Below, piece after piece: positions 16,641 to 24,445 of a stretch of 28,685 nt of DNA (the stretch's first letter is position 1; the number at the start of each line of letters is the position of its first letter). The DNA is from CAZLGO01 sp964559295 (lineage in GTDB: Archaea > Methanobacteriota > Methanobacteria > Methanobacteriales > Methanobacteriaceae): contig CAZLGO010000011.1 of the NCBI GenBank assembly GCA_964559295.1, positions 1 through 28,685 on the forward strand, read 5' to 3'. The position numbers and the translations under genes are program-made. The notes beneath the pieces are model-generated. The model had not been told where the DNA came from, searched no databases, and worked only from the letters and a program-made list of their open reading frames with translations.

Positions 16641-17660
16641 TTAGCCAAAAAGAGCACCAAGCCCTGCTGCTGCTTCTTCCTCTTTTTCTTCTTCTTTTTC
16701 TTCTTCTGATTCTTCCTCTTTTTCTTTCTCTTTCTCAGCTTTTTCTTTTTTAACCTCGACTTTTTTAACACGTGATTTTAATTTTTCTAAAAGTTCATCA
16801 TCAAGGGCGTTCTCATCCACAGCAAATAAACCGGACGCAACTGACAGCATCTGAGAGTAAGCCTTGGATAAAAGCGTATCCATTGTGCGTGATGTTGGTA
16901 TTGATGCATTTATTGCCAGGTTCAATGATTTTTCAGTAGCGTTTTGTATTATAATTGGTATGGATTCTTTGGTGTATATCACCGCGTTCACTGATAGGTT
17001 CAAAGCCTGTCTAATGGCTTTCTGTATGTCTGATAATGTCTTTTCTTCGTCTATGGTTAAAAGATCAGATGTATAAATGGTTCCATTTTCATGAACAGCC
17101 ATGAGATCGATTCCAACTTCCATAGGATGGATTTCAAGCCTTGTTAAAATGCCTGCCACATCCTTTGGAATCTCCTCTCCCTCGCCAACTATTTTTTGGT
17201 CTTTGGTTATAACTATTTTTCCTTTATCGATCTTGGCGGGGATACCTATCTTTTGAAGCTCCCCCAGAATTGGACCTGGTTTGAATGGAGTGTCGCCCTT
17301 CGGCACAACAACATCAGAGGGAGCAATGCTTCCCGGTTTTGCTGGGGCTTGTGTTTTACTATCTTCAAGAATCCTGTAAAGCTTGAAAGGATTCATTTTT
17401 GTTAATATAAATGCAGGCTGCCCGTCCAGATATTCTCCAAGAGCACCTATATTTGATTTTTTGGATTCATTCAGTGCCAGGCTCATCAGGGTCTTTTTGG
17501 ACATCTTTATGGTCGCTCTGTCTCTTAGGTTCTGGCGCATCTTCTGAAGCTGAGGAGCGGGTATATCTGCCAGATTAGCTATACCTATCACATCATGGCT
17601 GTCAATTAGCTCTCTAAGGTTTTTAACCTCTTCTTTTTTCCAATCAGCAACATGAGCCAT
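16641..17660 (-). CDS. rpl10: Ribosomal protein L10 (archaeal P0, stalk base)
   Basis: The 339-residue protein anchors the L12 dimers to the large subunit. The N-terminal rRNA-binding domain begins with MAHVADWKKEEVKNLRELID and contains the DLRDRATIKMSKKTL-type segment; the archaeal insertion and the C-terminal helical spine that binds L12 follow. The tail is a long Glu/Lys run ending in the same AAAGLGALFG as L12. The start is ATG 17660, directly after the rpl1 stop, with GAGGGCG six bases upstream inside rpl1. Translation is therefore probably coupled to L1. Confidence 0.96.
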   Translation of the reverse strand: MAHVADWKKEEVKNLRELIDSHDVIGIANLADIPAPQLQKMRQNLRDRATIKMSKKTLMSLALNESKKSNIGALGEYLDGQPAFILTKMNPFKLYRILEDSKTQAPAKPGSIAPSDVVVPKGDTPFKPGPILGELQKIGIPAKIDKGKIVITKDQKIVGEGEEIPKDVAGILTRLEIHPMEVGIDLMAVHENGTIYTSDLLTIDEEKTLSDIQKAIRQALNLSVNAVIYTKESIPIIIQNATEKSLNLAINASIPTSRTMDTLLSKAYSQMLSVASGLFAVDENALDDELLEKLKSRVKKVEVKKEKAEKEKEKEEESEEEKEEEKEEEAAAGLGALFG

Positions 17661-18296
17661 TTATATCGCCCTCACTACTGGACCCATAGTTGTTTTAACG
17701 TACATGGACTTTATCTGACTTCTTCCTTTCTCCAGTCTTCTGTCTAATGTGCCAAGGATCGTCTCGATGTTTCCTGCGATATCCTCATCTTCCATTTTTT
17801 CTGAACCAACTATTGCTTGAATAACTGGTTGATCTTTTGTTCTAAGTTTGATAGTATTTTTAAGTTGATCTATTATTGGTTTTGGTTTTACGGTGGCTGG
17901 AACTGGTTTTGGCATCTTTTTTCTAGGTCCTAAAACAGGTCCCAGTAGTCTACCAACAATTGGCATCATATCAGCCTGTGCAATAAAAAATGTGTAGGTG
18001 TTGGCAATTTTTTTTGCCTCTTTTCTGTTTTTTCCTAACTCTTCCAGTTCGGGTTTTGTAATTACAAGATCCGCACCTGCATTTTTTGCCTGAACTGCCA
18101 ATTCACCATCTGCAATAAAAGCAATCTTTACATCTTTTCCACGTCCATTTGGAAGAAAAACTTCTTCATCTATCTTGTTTTCCGGTTTTTTCACGTCTAA
18201 ATCCTTGATGTTTATCACAACATCGACGGATTGTGTGAAGTTTCTCGGCTTTGATAGTTCTTTTGCCTTCTTCACTGCTTCTGTTATCTCTTGCAT
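17661..18296 (-). CDS. rpl1: Ribosomal protein L1
   Basis: The 211-residue product has the archaeal L1 length and sequence. KPRNFTQSVDVVINIKDLD is the N-terminal strand region. The DQPVIQAIVGSEKMEDEDI and RLEKGRSQIKSMYVKTTMGP segments belong to the rRNA-binding domain, and LLGPVLGPRKKMPKPVP to domain II. It binds the L1 stalk near the ribosomal E site. The start is ATG 18296 with GGAGGAA upstream. In methanococci L1 represses its own operon by binding an rRNA-like mRNA structure near its start. I saw no convincing copy of that site in the first 80 bases here, so control by L1 remains open. Confidence 0.96.
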   Translation of the reverse strand: MQEITEAVKKAKELSKPRNFTQSVDVVINIKDLDVKKPENKIDEEVFLPNGRGKDVKIAFIADGELAVQAKNAGADLVITKPELEELGKNRKEAKKIANTYTFFIAQADMMPIVGRLLGPVLGPRKKMPKPVPATVKPKPIIDQLKNTIKLRTKDQPVIQAIVGSEKMEDEDIAGNIETILGTLDRRLEKGRSQIKSMYVKTTMGPVVRAI

Positions 18297-18319
18297 TAAA
18301 ATTCCTCCATGAACTTATA

Positions 18320-18802
18320 TCACTGTGATATTTGATCGTCGTACGCTCCTTTATCGATCTCATTTTGCACTTCTCTTGGATCCTTCCCATCCACAGTTAT
18401 ACCCATACTTACACATGTTCCTATGACTTCCTTCACAGCACTTTTGTAATCATTTGAAAGCAGTGTATCAAATTTCATTCTTGCTATTTTCAATGCTTGT
18501 TTGATACTAAGATCAGCGACTTTTTCTAATCCAGGATCTTGTGAACCCTTCTCAAGCTTTAGTTCATCCATTATAAGTGCAGTAGTTGGAGGTGTACCTA
18601 CCTCTATCTCAAATTCTTTTGTATCCACATCCACGATAATCTTGACTGGGACTTTCATTCCCTCAAAATCCGCTGTCTTATTATTGATGGATTCAACAAC
18701 CTGCATCATGTTAATGCCCAATGGACCAATGGCAGGACCTAATGGTGGACCTGGTGTTGCTTTGTTGCCTTCTATGAGAATTTCTATCGTCTCTTTTGCC
18801 AT
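18320..18802 (-). CDS. rpl11: Ribosomal protein L11
   Basis: At 160 residues this is a typical archaeal L11. The N-terminal domain contains EGNKATPGPPLGPAIGPLGINMMQVV, whose Pro-rich loop contacts elongation factors. The C-terminal rRNA-binding domain contains KIARMKFD and ends with a short tail. The ATG overlaps the nusG stop by one base (TAATG), with the Shine-Dalgarno AAGGAGG inside nusG, so translation is coupled. Confidence 0.97.
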   Translation of the reverse strand: MAKETIEILIEGNKATPGPPLGPAIGPLGINMMQVVESINNKTADFEGMKVPVKIIVDVDTKEFEIEVGTPPTTALIMDELKLEKGSQDPGLEKVADLSIKQALKIARMKFDTLLSNDYKSAVKEVIGTCVSMGITVDGKDPREVQNEIDKGAYDDQISQ

Positions 18803-19245
18803 TAATCAGCCTCCTTTTGTATTATTCTTATCTGATCCCCTTTGACGGTAACTGGAATTGGAACTGCAGCTTCGATAAGTTCTAAGACCACTTCCTCCCT
18901 TGATTCGTCTATTCTAACCACTTTAGCCTTTTCTCCTTTAAAAGGACCTGATATAAGTTCTACAATACTTCCTTTTTTTATAGAAGCTATTATAGGTTCT
19001 GGCTTTAAAAAGCTTTTTATCTCATCGAATTCTATCTCACCCTCAACTATTCCTCTTACGTTTGGAACCTTAAAGGCAGGATTGTTCACATCAATCTTTG
19101 AGGAAGATTCAATCAGGATGTAACCTCTTAGAGTATCTGGGACTAAGATAGACGTTACCCCGATTCCATTGTTTTTGATGTTTCTTGCAATCATTCTTGC
19201 AACGTTTTTCTCTTGACCTACCATGGTTCTTATAGCATATATCAA
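18802..19245 (-). CDS. nusG: Transcription elongation factor Spt5/NusG
   Basis: The 147-residue factor has an NGN domain (from MIYAIRTMVGQEKNVARMIARN to about residue 80) that clamps RNA polymerase. It is followed by a KOW domain with SIVELISGPFKGEKAKVVRID, which can contact the ribosome and couple transcription to translation. It lies between secE (4 bases upstream) and rpl11 (overlapping by one base), the conserved archaeal order. Confidence 0.96.
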   Translation of the reverse strand: MIYAIRTMVGQEKNVARMIARNIKNNGIGVTSILVPDTLRGYILIESSSKIDVNNPAFKVPNVRGIVEGEIEFDEIKSFLKPEPIIASIKKGSIVELISGPFKGEKAKVVRIDESREEVVLELIEAAVPIPVTVKGDQIRIIQKEAD

Positions 19246-19249
19246 CTTA

Positions 19250-19432
19250 TCACTTACCTATCAATTGACTTACAATGCTTATTATAAAGCCAACGACTCC
19301 AATTATGATAATTCCGATCCCAGTTATCTTTGCAACATTTGCAAATTCAAATCTATCTGGTTTTTTTGATATATTTAAGACTCTCTTGCATTCTTTTATA
19401 AAATTGATAATAGATTCTTTATCCAAATTCAT
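19250..19432 (-). CDS. secE: Preprotein translocase subunit SecE (Sec61 gamma)
   Basis: This small protein of 60 residues has the Sec61-gamma layout: an amphipathic helix INFIKECKRVLNISKKPDRFEF lying on the membrane, then a single transmembrane segment (about residues 35-58, GIGIIIIGVVGFIISIVSQLIG). It clamps the SecY channel. I chose ATG 19432 because the protein then starts at the usual place, with GCAGGG shortly upstream. It is the first gene of the secE-nusG-rpl operon. Confidence 0.9.
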   Translation of the reverse strand: MNLDKESIINFIKECKRVLNISKKPDRFEFANVAKITGIGIIIIGVVGFIISIVSQLIGK

Positions 19433-19503
19433 AGAAAACCCTGCTTTGATTTTATTTAAAATAAAGAAGTAACAAGAATACAAAACTTAGATAGTATTAG
19501 ATC

Positions 19504-19532
19504 ATAAGTCTTATAGACTTATAAACCTTTTG
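19504..19532 (-). promoter_or_regulatory. Promoter of the secE-rpl operon with overlapping palindrome
   Basis: The minus strand reads AAAAGG directly before TTTATAAG (19518-19525), a good BRE plus TATA pair, predicting a transcript start near 19495 and a leader of about 65 bases. A perfect inverted repeat, ATAAGTC-(5)-GACTTAT at 19504-19522, overlaps the TATA box and could be an operator. Confidence 0.55.
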
Positions 19533-19605
19533 TTTGATAAGTTTGATGGTACCAACTAAGAATAAAAATTGAACTTTGACAGATAAAGGTGGTTTATTTT
19601 GACGA

Positions 19606-20724
19606 TTAAAAGACGCTACCTATAAATTCTTCCAAGACGGATTCTTTTGTGGTTTCTTTTTTCCTCTCCCGTGCAAGTTCATATTCCTCAGATAAGGTAC
19701 CATATATATAAGGGGATCTTACCCCTGTTACTACGATTGTAGTTCTCACAATATTTTGCAGGTCATTGAGTATCTGTGCGCCCCAGATTATGTTGGCATC
19801 TGGATCAAGTTCGTCACCTACTACCTGTACGATCTTTTCAGCTTCTTGTAGGGTCAGATCCGAGCTTCCTGAGACGTTTATTAGTGCACCTTTAGCACCC
19901 GAAATATCCATATCAAGCAGTGGGCTATTTAATGCTTCATAAACTGATTCAATTGCCCGATCTCCTGTTTCTGATTCACCCATTCCAATCATTGCCATTC
20001 CTGCACCTTTCATTATGCTTCTTAGGTCTGCAAAGTCAAGGTTCATAAGACCTGGTTTGGTTATAAGTTCTGTTATTCCCTTGACAGCTCTTCCTAAAAG
20101 CTCATCTGTTACTAAGAAAGCTTTTTGTATGGGCAGATTTGGTGCAATCTCTAACAGCTTGTCGTTTGGTATTACTATTACCGTGTCTGTTGCTTTTTGG
20201 AGCTTTTCTAATCCATTCTCGGCATTCTCTCTTCTTCGTAGCCCTTCTGCACTAAATGGCATTGTAACAACAGCAATTGTCAATGCACCAGCTTTTTTAG
20301 CCAGTTTTGCAATTACTGGAGCAGAACCTGTTCCGGTTCCTCCTCCTAATCCACACGTTACAAAAACCATGTCAGCCCCCTCTAATCGCTCTCTTATTTC
20401 ATGTTCACTTTCTTCAGCACATTCTTCACCGAGTTCAGGGACGCTTCCGGTACCCAACCCTCTGCATGTTTCCCTACCAATCAATAATTTTTCAGGGGAA
20501 TTTGCATAAAGAAGATCCTGTGCGTCGGTATTTATCGCAACAGCACGTGCACCTTCGATCCCTATTTCCATAAGTCGTGAAATGGTGTTGTTTCCAGCTC
20601 CCCCAGTTCCGACCACATAAATCCTTGCTTGACTTTCTTCTATGATCTGTTTAAGTTCGTTGTCAATGCTTGTGTTCTTTGACATACTATGTGATCTTTC
20701 CCTCATCACTTCAGATTCTTTCAA
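19606..20724 (-). CDS. ftsZ: Cell division GTPase FtsZ
   Basis: The 372-residue tubulin-like GTPase forms the division ring. RIYVVGTGGAGNNTISRL is the first nucleotide loop, the tubulin signature GGGTGTGSAP spans about 127-136, and the synergy loop NLDFADL is present, so the protein should be active. The position upstream of secE-nusG is the usual one for archaeal FtsZ1. The tail is short (VLEEFIGSVF). The start is uncertain: AGGTGA lies four bases before TTG 20724, which I chose. A TTG at 20748 lies ahead of the Shine-Dalgarno, and ATG 20706 and ATG 20685 are internal alternatives. It has its own TATA box, and a further promoter separates it from secE. Confidence 0.96.
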   Translation of the reverse strand: MKESEVMRERSHSMSKNTSIDNELKQIIEESQARIYVVGTGGAGNNTISRLMEIGIEGARAVAINTDAQDLLYANSPEKLLIGRETCRGLGTGSVPELGEECAEESEHEIRERLEGADMVFVTCGLGGGTGTGSAPVIAKLAKKAGALTIAVVTMPFSAEGLRRRENAENGLEKLQKATDTVIVIPNDKLLEIAPNLPIQKAFLVTDELLGRAVKGITELITKPGLMNLDFADLRSIMKGAGMAMIGMGESETGDRAIESVYEALNSPLLDMDISGAKGALINVSGSSDLTLQEAEKIVQVVGDELDPDANIIWGAQILNDLQNIVRTTIVVTGVRSPYIYGTLSEEYELARERKKETTKESVLEEFIGSVF

Positions 20725-20790
20725 AGTTTCACCTATAAAAGATTTCAATTACTAACCCCCATACTTATCTTAATTGTATTATTATAATAA

Positions 20791-20804
20791 CTTATATTTA
20801 AAAG
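20791..20804 (-). promoter_or_regulatory. Probable TATA box of ftsZ
   Basis: The minus strand reads CTTTTAAATATAAG, about 67 to 80 bases ahead of the chosen start, giving a leader of about 45 bases. The remaining 20805-20956 gap up to the end of the next gene shows nothing else. Confidence 0.4.
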
Positions 20805-20956
20805 CAACGGTTTTTTGTTGATGATCATTACTGTACAGATAAGTTTTGTGTACCACAAGCTGTGAAATTTAAGATCATATGCTTGCAGACAAATACACTC
20901 ACCCATAAAGTAATTTTGATAAGTTGGATAAATATATTCGAAAAACCTTTAAGCTT

Positions 20957-21520
20957 CTAAGGTCTTGGCATTGCGATTATCTCATGTATTCTAATATCAA
21001 AAAAATTGTTCATGTGGGCTGGTTTTAATACAACTGCGGTATCAGCCCCTTTTGCAGTTCCTGCAATTGCAATTATCTCGGAATCCACCGGGATCAAGCC
21101 TGCGTCTGCTGCCATGATGCTTATCTCAACACAGACTTTCACTCCCTGAGAAAAAAGACGAAGTGTTTCTGCTATTATTTCAACAGGCGTTATACCACCA
21201 AATTTGTTTGTTATCCCTCTTCCAACTCCACTTAGTGAGTGGGTACCAGCGTATACCACAACACCTCTTTTTTTAAGTTCCTCCTCATATTCTGGATTCA
21301 ACTCGAGCTTGCCTTCAATCATAAAACCTGCGTGGTGCGTTATGTTTATTATCTTGGCATCTTCTATCTTTTCTGCTACTTTAAGTCCAGTTTCTCCAGA
21401 AACAGATGCAACTACAATGTGATCTATTCCTAATTCTTTTTTTCTATCCTTAACAAGTTCTATTACTTTATCTGTGTTTTTTGCACCAGGACTTTCAAAA
21501 TCATGGATGGTTTTCTTCAT
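20957..21520 (-). CDS. Pyruvate kinase C-terminal-domain-like protein
   Basis: The 187-residue protein resembles the stand-alone archaeal proteins with the alpha/beta fold of the pyruvate kinase C-terminal (allosteric) domain. Visible segments are DHIVVASVSGETGLKVAEKI, IINITHHAGF, GRGITNKFGG, MAADAGLIPVDSEIIAIAGT and KGADTAVVLKPAHMNNFFD. It lacks the catalytic TIM barrel, so it is not a pyruvate kinase; a ligand-sensing or small-molecule role is likely but unproven. ATG 21520 has GGGAGTGG a few bases upstream. It follows the HTH regulator by 11 bases, so the two are one operon. Confidence 0.85.
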   Translation of the reverse strand: MKKTIHDFESPGAKNTDKVIELVKDRKKELGIDHIVVASVSGETGLKVAEKIEDAKIINITHHAGFMIEGKLELNPEYEEELKKRGVVVYAGTHSLSGVGRGITNKFGGITPVEIIAETLRLFSQGVKVCVEISIMAADAGLIPVDSEIIAIAGTAKGADTAVVLKPAHMNNFFDIRIHEIIAMPRP

Positions 21521-21531
21521 ACAACCACTCC

Positions 21532-22053
21532 CTACATCTTGCTTGCGACGATTCTAATAGCCTTTACCACTGATTCTTCCTTTGGTACTATCGTGGCAAC
21601 AGGTAAGTCCACGATCTTTTCAACAGTTGCACTTACGATTGGAGCGCATATTATAGCAGATGCACCATCTCTTTCGGCCTGTACAGCAGAAATTATACAC
21701 TCTTCAACTGTTGTTGATGGATATTCTCTAAGACGTATTGTTCTCCCATCTATTTCAAATACTCTTCCTTTAAGGACATCAAGAGCTGATCTTGCAGCTA
21801 TGATTGCAACGATATTCCCATTCTCTTCGATGTTTTCGATTTTTCTTATGGTTTTTATGATACACCTTAGGGTTGAAATTTGTGGTGCCCTTCTTCCAGA
21901 TGTTATTTTATAGAGAGTACTTTGTGAAATACCAGAAATCTCGTGAAAATCCTTTATATTCATGTCCAAAGAATCCAAAATTTCTTTAAACGTCTTTCTA
22001 AAGTCCTCATTAGATTTTAGGACAGCTTGCATTAGCTCTTCATATTTACGCAT
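21532..22053 (-). CDS. HTH regulator with C-terminal sensor-like domain
   Basis: The 173-residue protein has an XRE-type helix-turn-helix at about 33-62 (IKDFHEISGISQSTLYKITS). The C-terminal alpha/beta domain (about 80-173) contains AERDGASAIICAPIVSATVE and LPVATIVPKEESVVKAI, which resembles the N-terminal sensor domain of PrpR-type regulators. It is probably a ligand-responsive transcription factor. The frame is open far upstream, to 22347, but that would run through comA on the other strand; GGAGGGT six bases before ATG 22053 marks the true start. The gene diverges from comA and its neighbours, so these genes and its own operon are the obvious targets. Confidence 0.85.
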   Translation of the reverse strand: MRKYEELMQAVLKSNEDFRKTFKEILDSLDMNIKDFHEISGISQSTLYKITSGRRAPQISTLRCIIKTIRKIENIEENGNIVAIIAARSALDVLKGRVFEIDGRTIRLREYPSTTVEECIISAVQAERDGASAIICAPIVSATVEKIVDLPVATIVPKEESVVKAIRIVASKM

Positions 22054-22099
22054 AAGACCCTCCGTGGCAAAGATTGTTTGATCATTTACCTTATTGTGA

Positions 22100-22170
22100 A
22101 AATATCCTATATAAATGTTCCTGTTTGAGGTGACAAAAGCCATAAATAGGAAAACAATTATATATAGATG
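22100..22170. promoter_or_regulatory. Divergent promoter region for the HTH operon and comA
   Basis: A symmetrical TATATAAA at 22108-22115 reads as TTTATATA on the minus strand. It lies at the right distance for the regulator gene (about 30-base leader with the Shine-Dalgarno). A second box, TTATATATA at 22158-22166, lies 24 to 32 bases before comA. The comA Shine-Dalgarno at 22181 would be lost from a transcript started by the second box, so the first may serve both directions. Confidence 0.45.
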
Positions 22171-22189
22171 GCGAGAAAATGGTGATACC

Positions 22190-22981
22190 ATGAGAGCATT
22201 TGATTTTCTTGCACCAGCGAGAGCAAAAAAACCCCGCAAAAGCGGAATCACAATGATGTTAGATAAAGGAATGGGATTGGTGTCCATAAAAGACTTGTTG
22301 AGGATATCAAGCGAATACGTTGATTTTGTCAAACTTGGATGGGGCACTAGTGCCCTTCATAACAGAAATCTTATCAGAGAGAAGGTTGATCTGTATTTGT
22401 CATATGATGTTGATCCATATCCTGGCGGCACTTTATTTGAAGTTGCATACATCAATGGCAAATTCTACGAATTTTTGGATGAAGCTGATAAACTTGGATT
22501 TAATACCATAGAGATATCTGATGGCTCTTGTGATATATCTCTTAAGGAGAGGGAGCGGATAATTTCTGAGGGTAAGGATCATGGTTTTTTTGTAATCTCT
22601 GAGGTTGGAAAAAAGAACCCAAAAGAAGATATGAAATTTACTCCAGAGGCAAGGGCAGAACTTGCAAATTTTGACATAAATGCCGGTGCAGATTTTGTTT
22701 TAATTGAGGCTAGGGAAGGTGGAAAAAGCATTGGTATATATGATGAGAGAGGACAAGTAAAAGAAGATGAGGTTGAGATAATAGTAAGACATACAAATAA
22801 TAATAAGTTGATCTGGGAGGCTCCTCAGAAAAACCAGCAGGTTTACTTCATCTTAAAGTTTGGTATGGATGTAAATCTTGGAAATATTCCTCCAGATGAT
22901 ATAACAGCTCTTGAAACAATGAGGTGTGGATTGAGAGGAGATACTTTGGGAAAGGTGATCCCCGAATGGTTGAGAAAATAA
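22190..22981 (+). CDS. comA: Phosphosulfolactate synthase ComA
   Basis: The 263-residue enzyme adds sulfite to phosphoenolpyruvate, the first step of coenzyme M synthesis in many methanogens. The family pattern is clear: AFDFLAPARAKKPRKSGITM, VDFVKLGWGTSAL, YDVDPYPGGTLFEVA, FNTIEISDGSCDIS, ADFVLIEAREGGKSIGIYD and LIWEAPQKNQQVYFILKFG, all as expected for the TIM-barrel fold. The start is ATG 22190 with GGTGAT five bases ahead; a longer in-frame start at 22115 lies inside the promoter region and is rejected. The next gene starts inside the last 16 bases of comA. This is the strongest evidence in the window for a coenzyme-M-using organism. comB and comC are not in the window. Confidence 0.94.
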   Translation: MRAFDFLAPARAKKPRKSGITMMLDKGMGLVSIKDLLRISSEYVDFVKLGWGTSALHNRNLIREKVDLYLSYDVDPYPGGTLFEVAYINGKFYEFLDEADKLGFNTIEISDGSCDISLKERERIISEGKDHGFFVISEVGKKNPKEDMKFTPEARAELANFDINAGADFVLIEAREGGKSIGIYDERGQVKEDEVEIIVRHTNNNKLIWEAPQKNQQVYFILKFGMDVNLGNIPPDDITALETMRCGLRGDTLGKVIPEWLRK

Positions 22982-23742
22982 CTATTCTCGGTGGCTTCGA
23001 CAAGCACGGAAATAGAGAACCTATAGACGAGGTTATAATAAAGAAAGGAGAGATTTTTGGGATTGTAGGTCCAACAGGTAGTGGAAAAAGTTCTCTAATA
23101 GCAGATATCGAACAGCTTGCACAGCGAGATACTTTCTCCAGAAGAAAGATCCTTGTAGATGGTAAGAAACCAAGTTATGAAGATAGAACTAATCCGAGAA
23201 AGAAGATGGTTGCACAACTCTCACAAAACATGAATTTTTTAGCGGACATGACTGTTGGAGAGTTCTTAAGCCTTCATGCAAAGTGCCGGGGAGCAAGTGA
23301 GAAATGCGTAGACGCTGTAATCAGACTCGCAAATACACTTACAGGTGAGCCCATAAATAAAGAACATGATCTTACTATCTTAAGTGGTGGACAATCAAGG
23401 GCTCTTATGGTAGCTGATGTCTCAATAATAAGTAATTCTCCTGTTGTTTTGATTGATGAGATTGAAAATGCTGGGATAAAGAAGCATGAAGCTTTAAAAG
23501 TTCTTGCGGGACATGGGAAGATAGTTTTGGTTGTAACTCATGACCCTGTTCTAGCTCTTATGACAGATAAGAGGATCGTCATGAAAAATGGTGGCATGCA
23601 AAAAGTCGTATACACTACACCCAAGGAAAAGAAAATATCAGAGAAGCTGGGTAAAATAGATGAGTGGATGCTCTCTTTAAGAGATAAGGTAAGAAACGGG
23701 GAAGTGGTGGAACAGATAGAACTCGAAGAAGTGAAAGCATGA
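22966..23742 (+). CDS. Stand-alone ABC-type ATPase (trio member 1)
   Basis: The 258-residue protein is one ABC nucleotide-binding domain: Walker A GPTGSGKS (35-42), a Q-loop (AQLSQNM, about 84-87), signature LSGGQSR (139-145), Walker B VVLIDE (160-165) and H-loop THD (His192). No membrane segments and no permease gene are nearby, so it is unlikely to be a transporter and is better compared with soluble ABC ATPases that drive protein remodelling. One such in methanogens is component A2 (AtwA), used to activate methyl-coenzyme M reductase, but this one has a single domain. ATG 22966 follows AAGGTGATC inside comA. The stop overlaps the GTPase start (ATGA), so stoichiometric coupled translation is likely. 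Its function is unknown. Confidence 0.85.
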   Translation: MVEKITILGGFDKHGNREPIDEVIIKKGEIFGIVGPTGSGKSSLIADIEQLAQRDTFSRRKILVDGKKPSYEDRTNPRKKMVAQLSQNMNFLADMTVGEFLSLHAKCRGASEKCVDAVIRLANTLTGEPINKEHDLTILSGGQSRALMVADVSIISNSPVVLIDEIENAGIKKHEALKVLAGHGKIVLVVTHDPVLALMTDKRIVMKNGGMQKVVYTTPKEKKISEKLGKIDEWMLSLRDKVRNGEVVEQIELEEVKA

Positions 23743-24440
23743 GAATGATAATTGTTGCAGGAACTCCTGGTTCAGGAAAGACAGCAGTTTTAATACACGC
23801 TCTAAAGAGCCTCAAAGAGACGGGATTTGAATCATCTGTAATCAAAATTGATTGTTTATATACTGACGACGATAAAAAATTTGCTAAAATCGATGTTCCA
23901 ACAAAGATTGGTCTTTCAATGGATATGTGCCCTGATCATTATGCAATTTACAACATAGACGATATGATAAACTGGGCTTGTGAGAATAATTCTGATTTTT
24001 TAGTTATTGAGACTGCAGGACTTTGTCATCGCTGTGCTCCTTATACCACCAATTGTCTCGGTGTTTGTGTAATAGATGCAACATCTGGTCCCAATACCCC
24101 ACGAAAAGTGGGTCCTTTTTTAAGTACTGCTGATGTTGTTGTTATAACAAAGGGAGATATGATATCTCAGGCAGAACGTGAGATATTCAGGGAGCGAATT
24201 CTTGAGATGAACCCAAAATGTAAGATCATAGAGGCAAATGGACTTAGTGGTCAGGGTTGTGTTGAACTCTCAGAGGAGATGATGCTCTCAGAGGAGATGT
24301 CCCTTGATAAGGAAAAATTGAGGCATTCCGCCCCTCTTGCTGTTTGTACACTTTGTGTTGGTGAGACAAGAGTAAACAAGGAGTATCATCGCGGCATTTT
24401 AAGAAGGATCGATGGTTTTCAAAGTTATGAAGGTGAGTAG
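23739..24440 (+). CDS. P-loop GTPase-like protein with Cys pairs (trio member 2)
   Basis: The 233-residue protein begins with a P-loop GTPGSGKT (8-15). It continues with FLVIETAGLCHRCAPY (88-102), where the switch-like ETAG is followed by a CxxC pair, then Cys106 and Cys110, and TKGD (137-140), the guanine-specificity motif (N/TKxD). A second CxxC, CTLC, lies at 203-206. This set recalls the HypB/UreG/CooC metallochaperone NTPases, which deliver nickel, but it is not a clear member of any one of them. Eleven Cys favour metal or Fe-S binding. A near-duplication of 18 bases (24267-24281 and 24285-24299) gives LSEEMMLSEEM. ATG overlaps the ABC gene stop; the Fe-S gene starts 5 bases after. Confidence 0.85.
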   Translation: MRMIIVAGTPGSGKTAVLIHALKSLKETGFESSVIKIDCLYTDDDKKFAKIDVPTKIGLSMDMCPDHYAIYNIDDMINWACENNSDFLVIETAGLCHRCAPYTTNCLGVCVIDATSGPNTPRKVGPFLSTADVVVITKGDMISQAEREIFRERILEMNPKCKIIEANGLSGQGCVELSEEMMLSEEMSLDKEKLRHSAPLAVCTLCVGETRVNKEYHRGILRRIDGFQSYEGE

Positions 24441-24445
24441 AAGTA

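Noticed and set aside
16300..16780. Glu-codon-rich low-complexity stretches in the stalk protein genes as foreign DNA
   Set aside because: Acidic tails ending in the same short motif are normal for archaeal L10 and L12.
20015..20509. A 164-codon open frame on the plus strand
   Set aside because: It lies wholly within ftsZ on the other strand and is the reverse of conserved FtsZ codons.
22054..22347. Longer version of the HTH regulator starting at 22347
   Set aside because: It would run through comA on the other strand and across both promoters. GGAGGGT before ATG 22053 gives a proper start.
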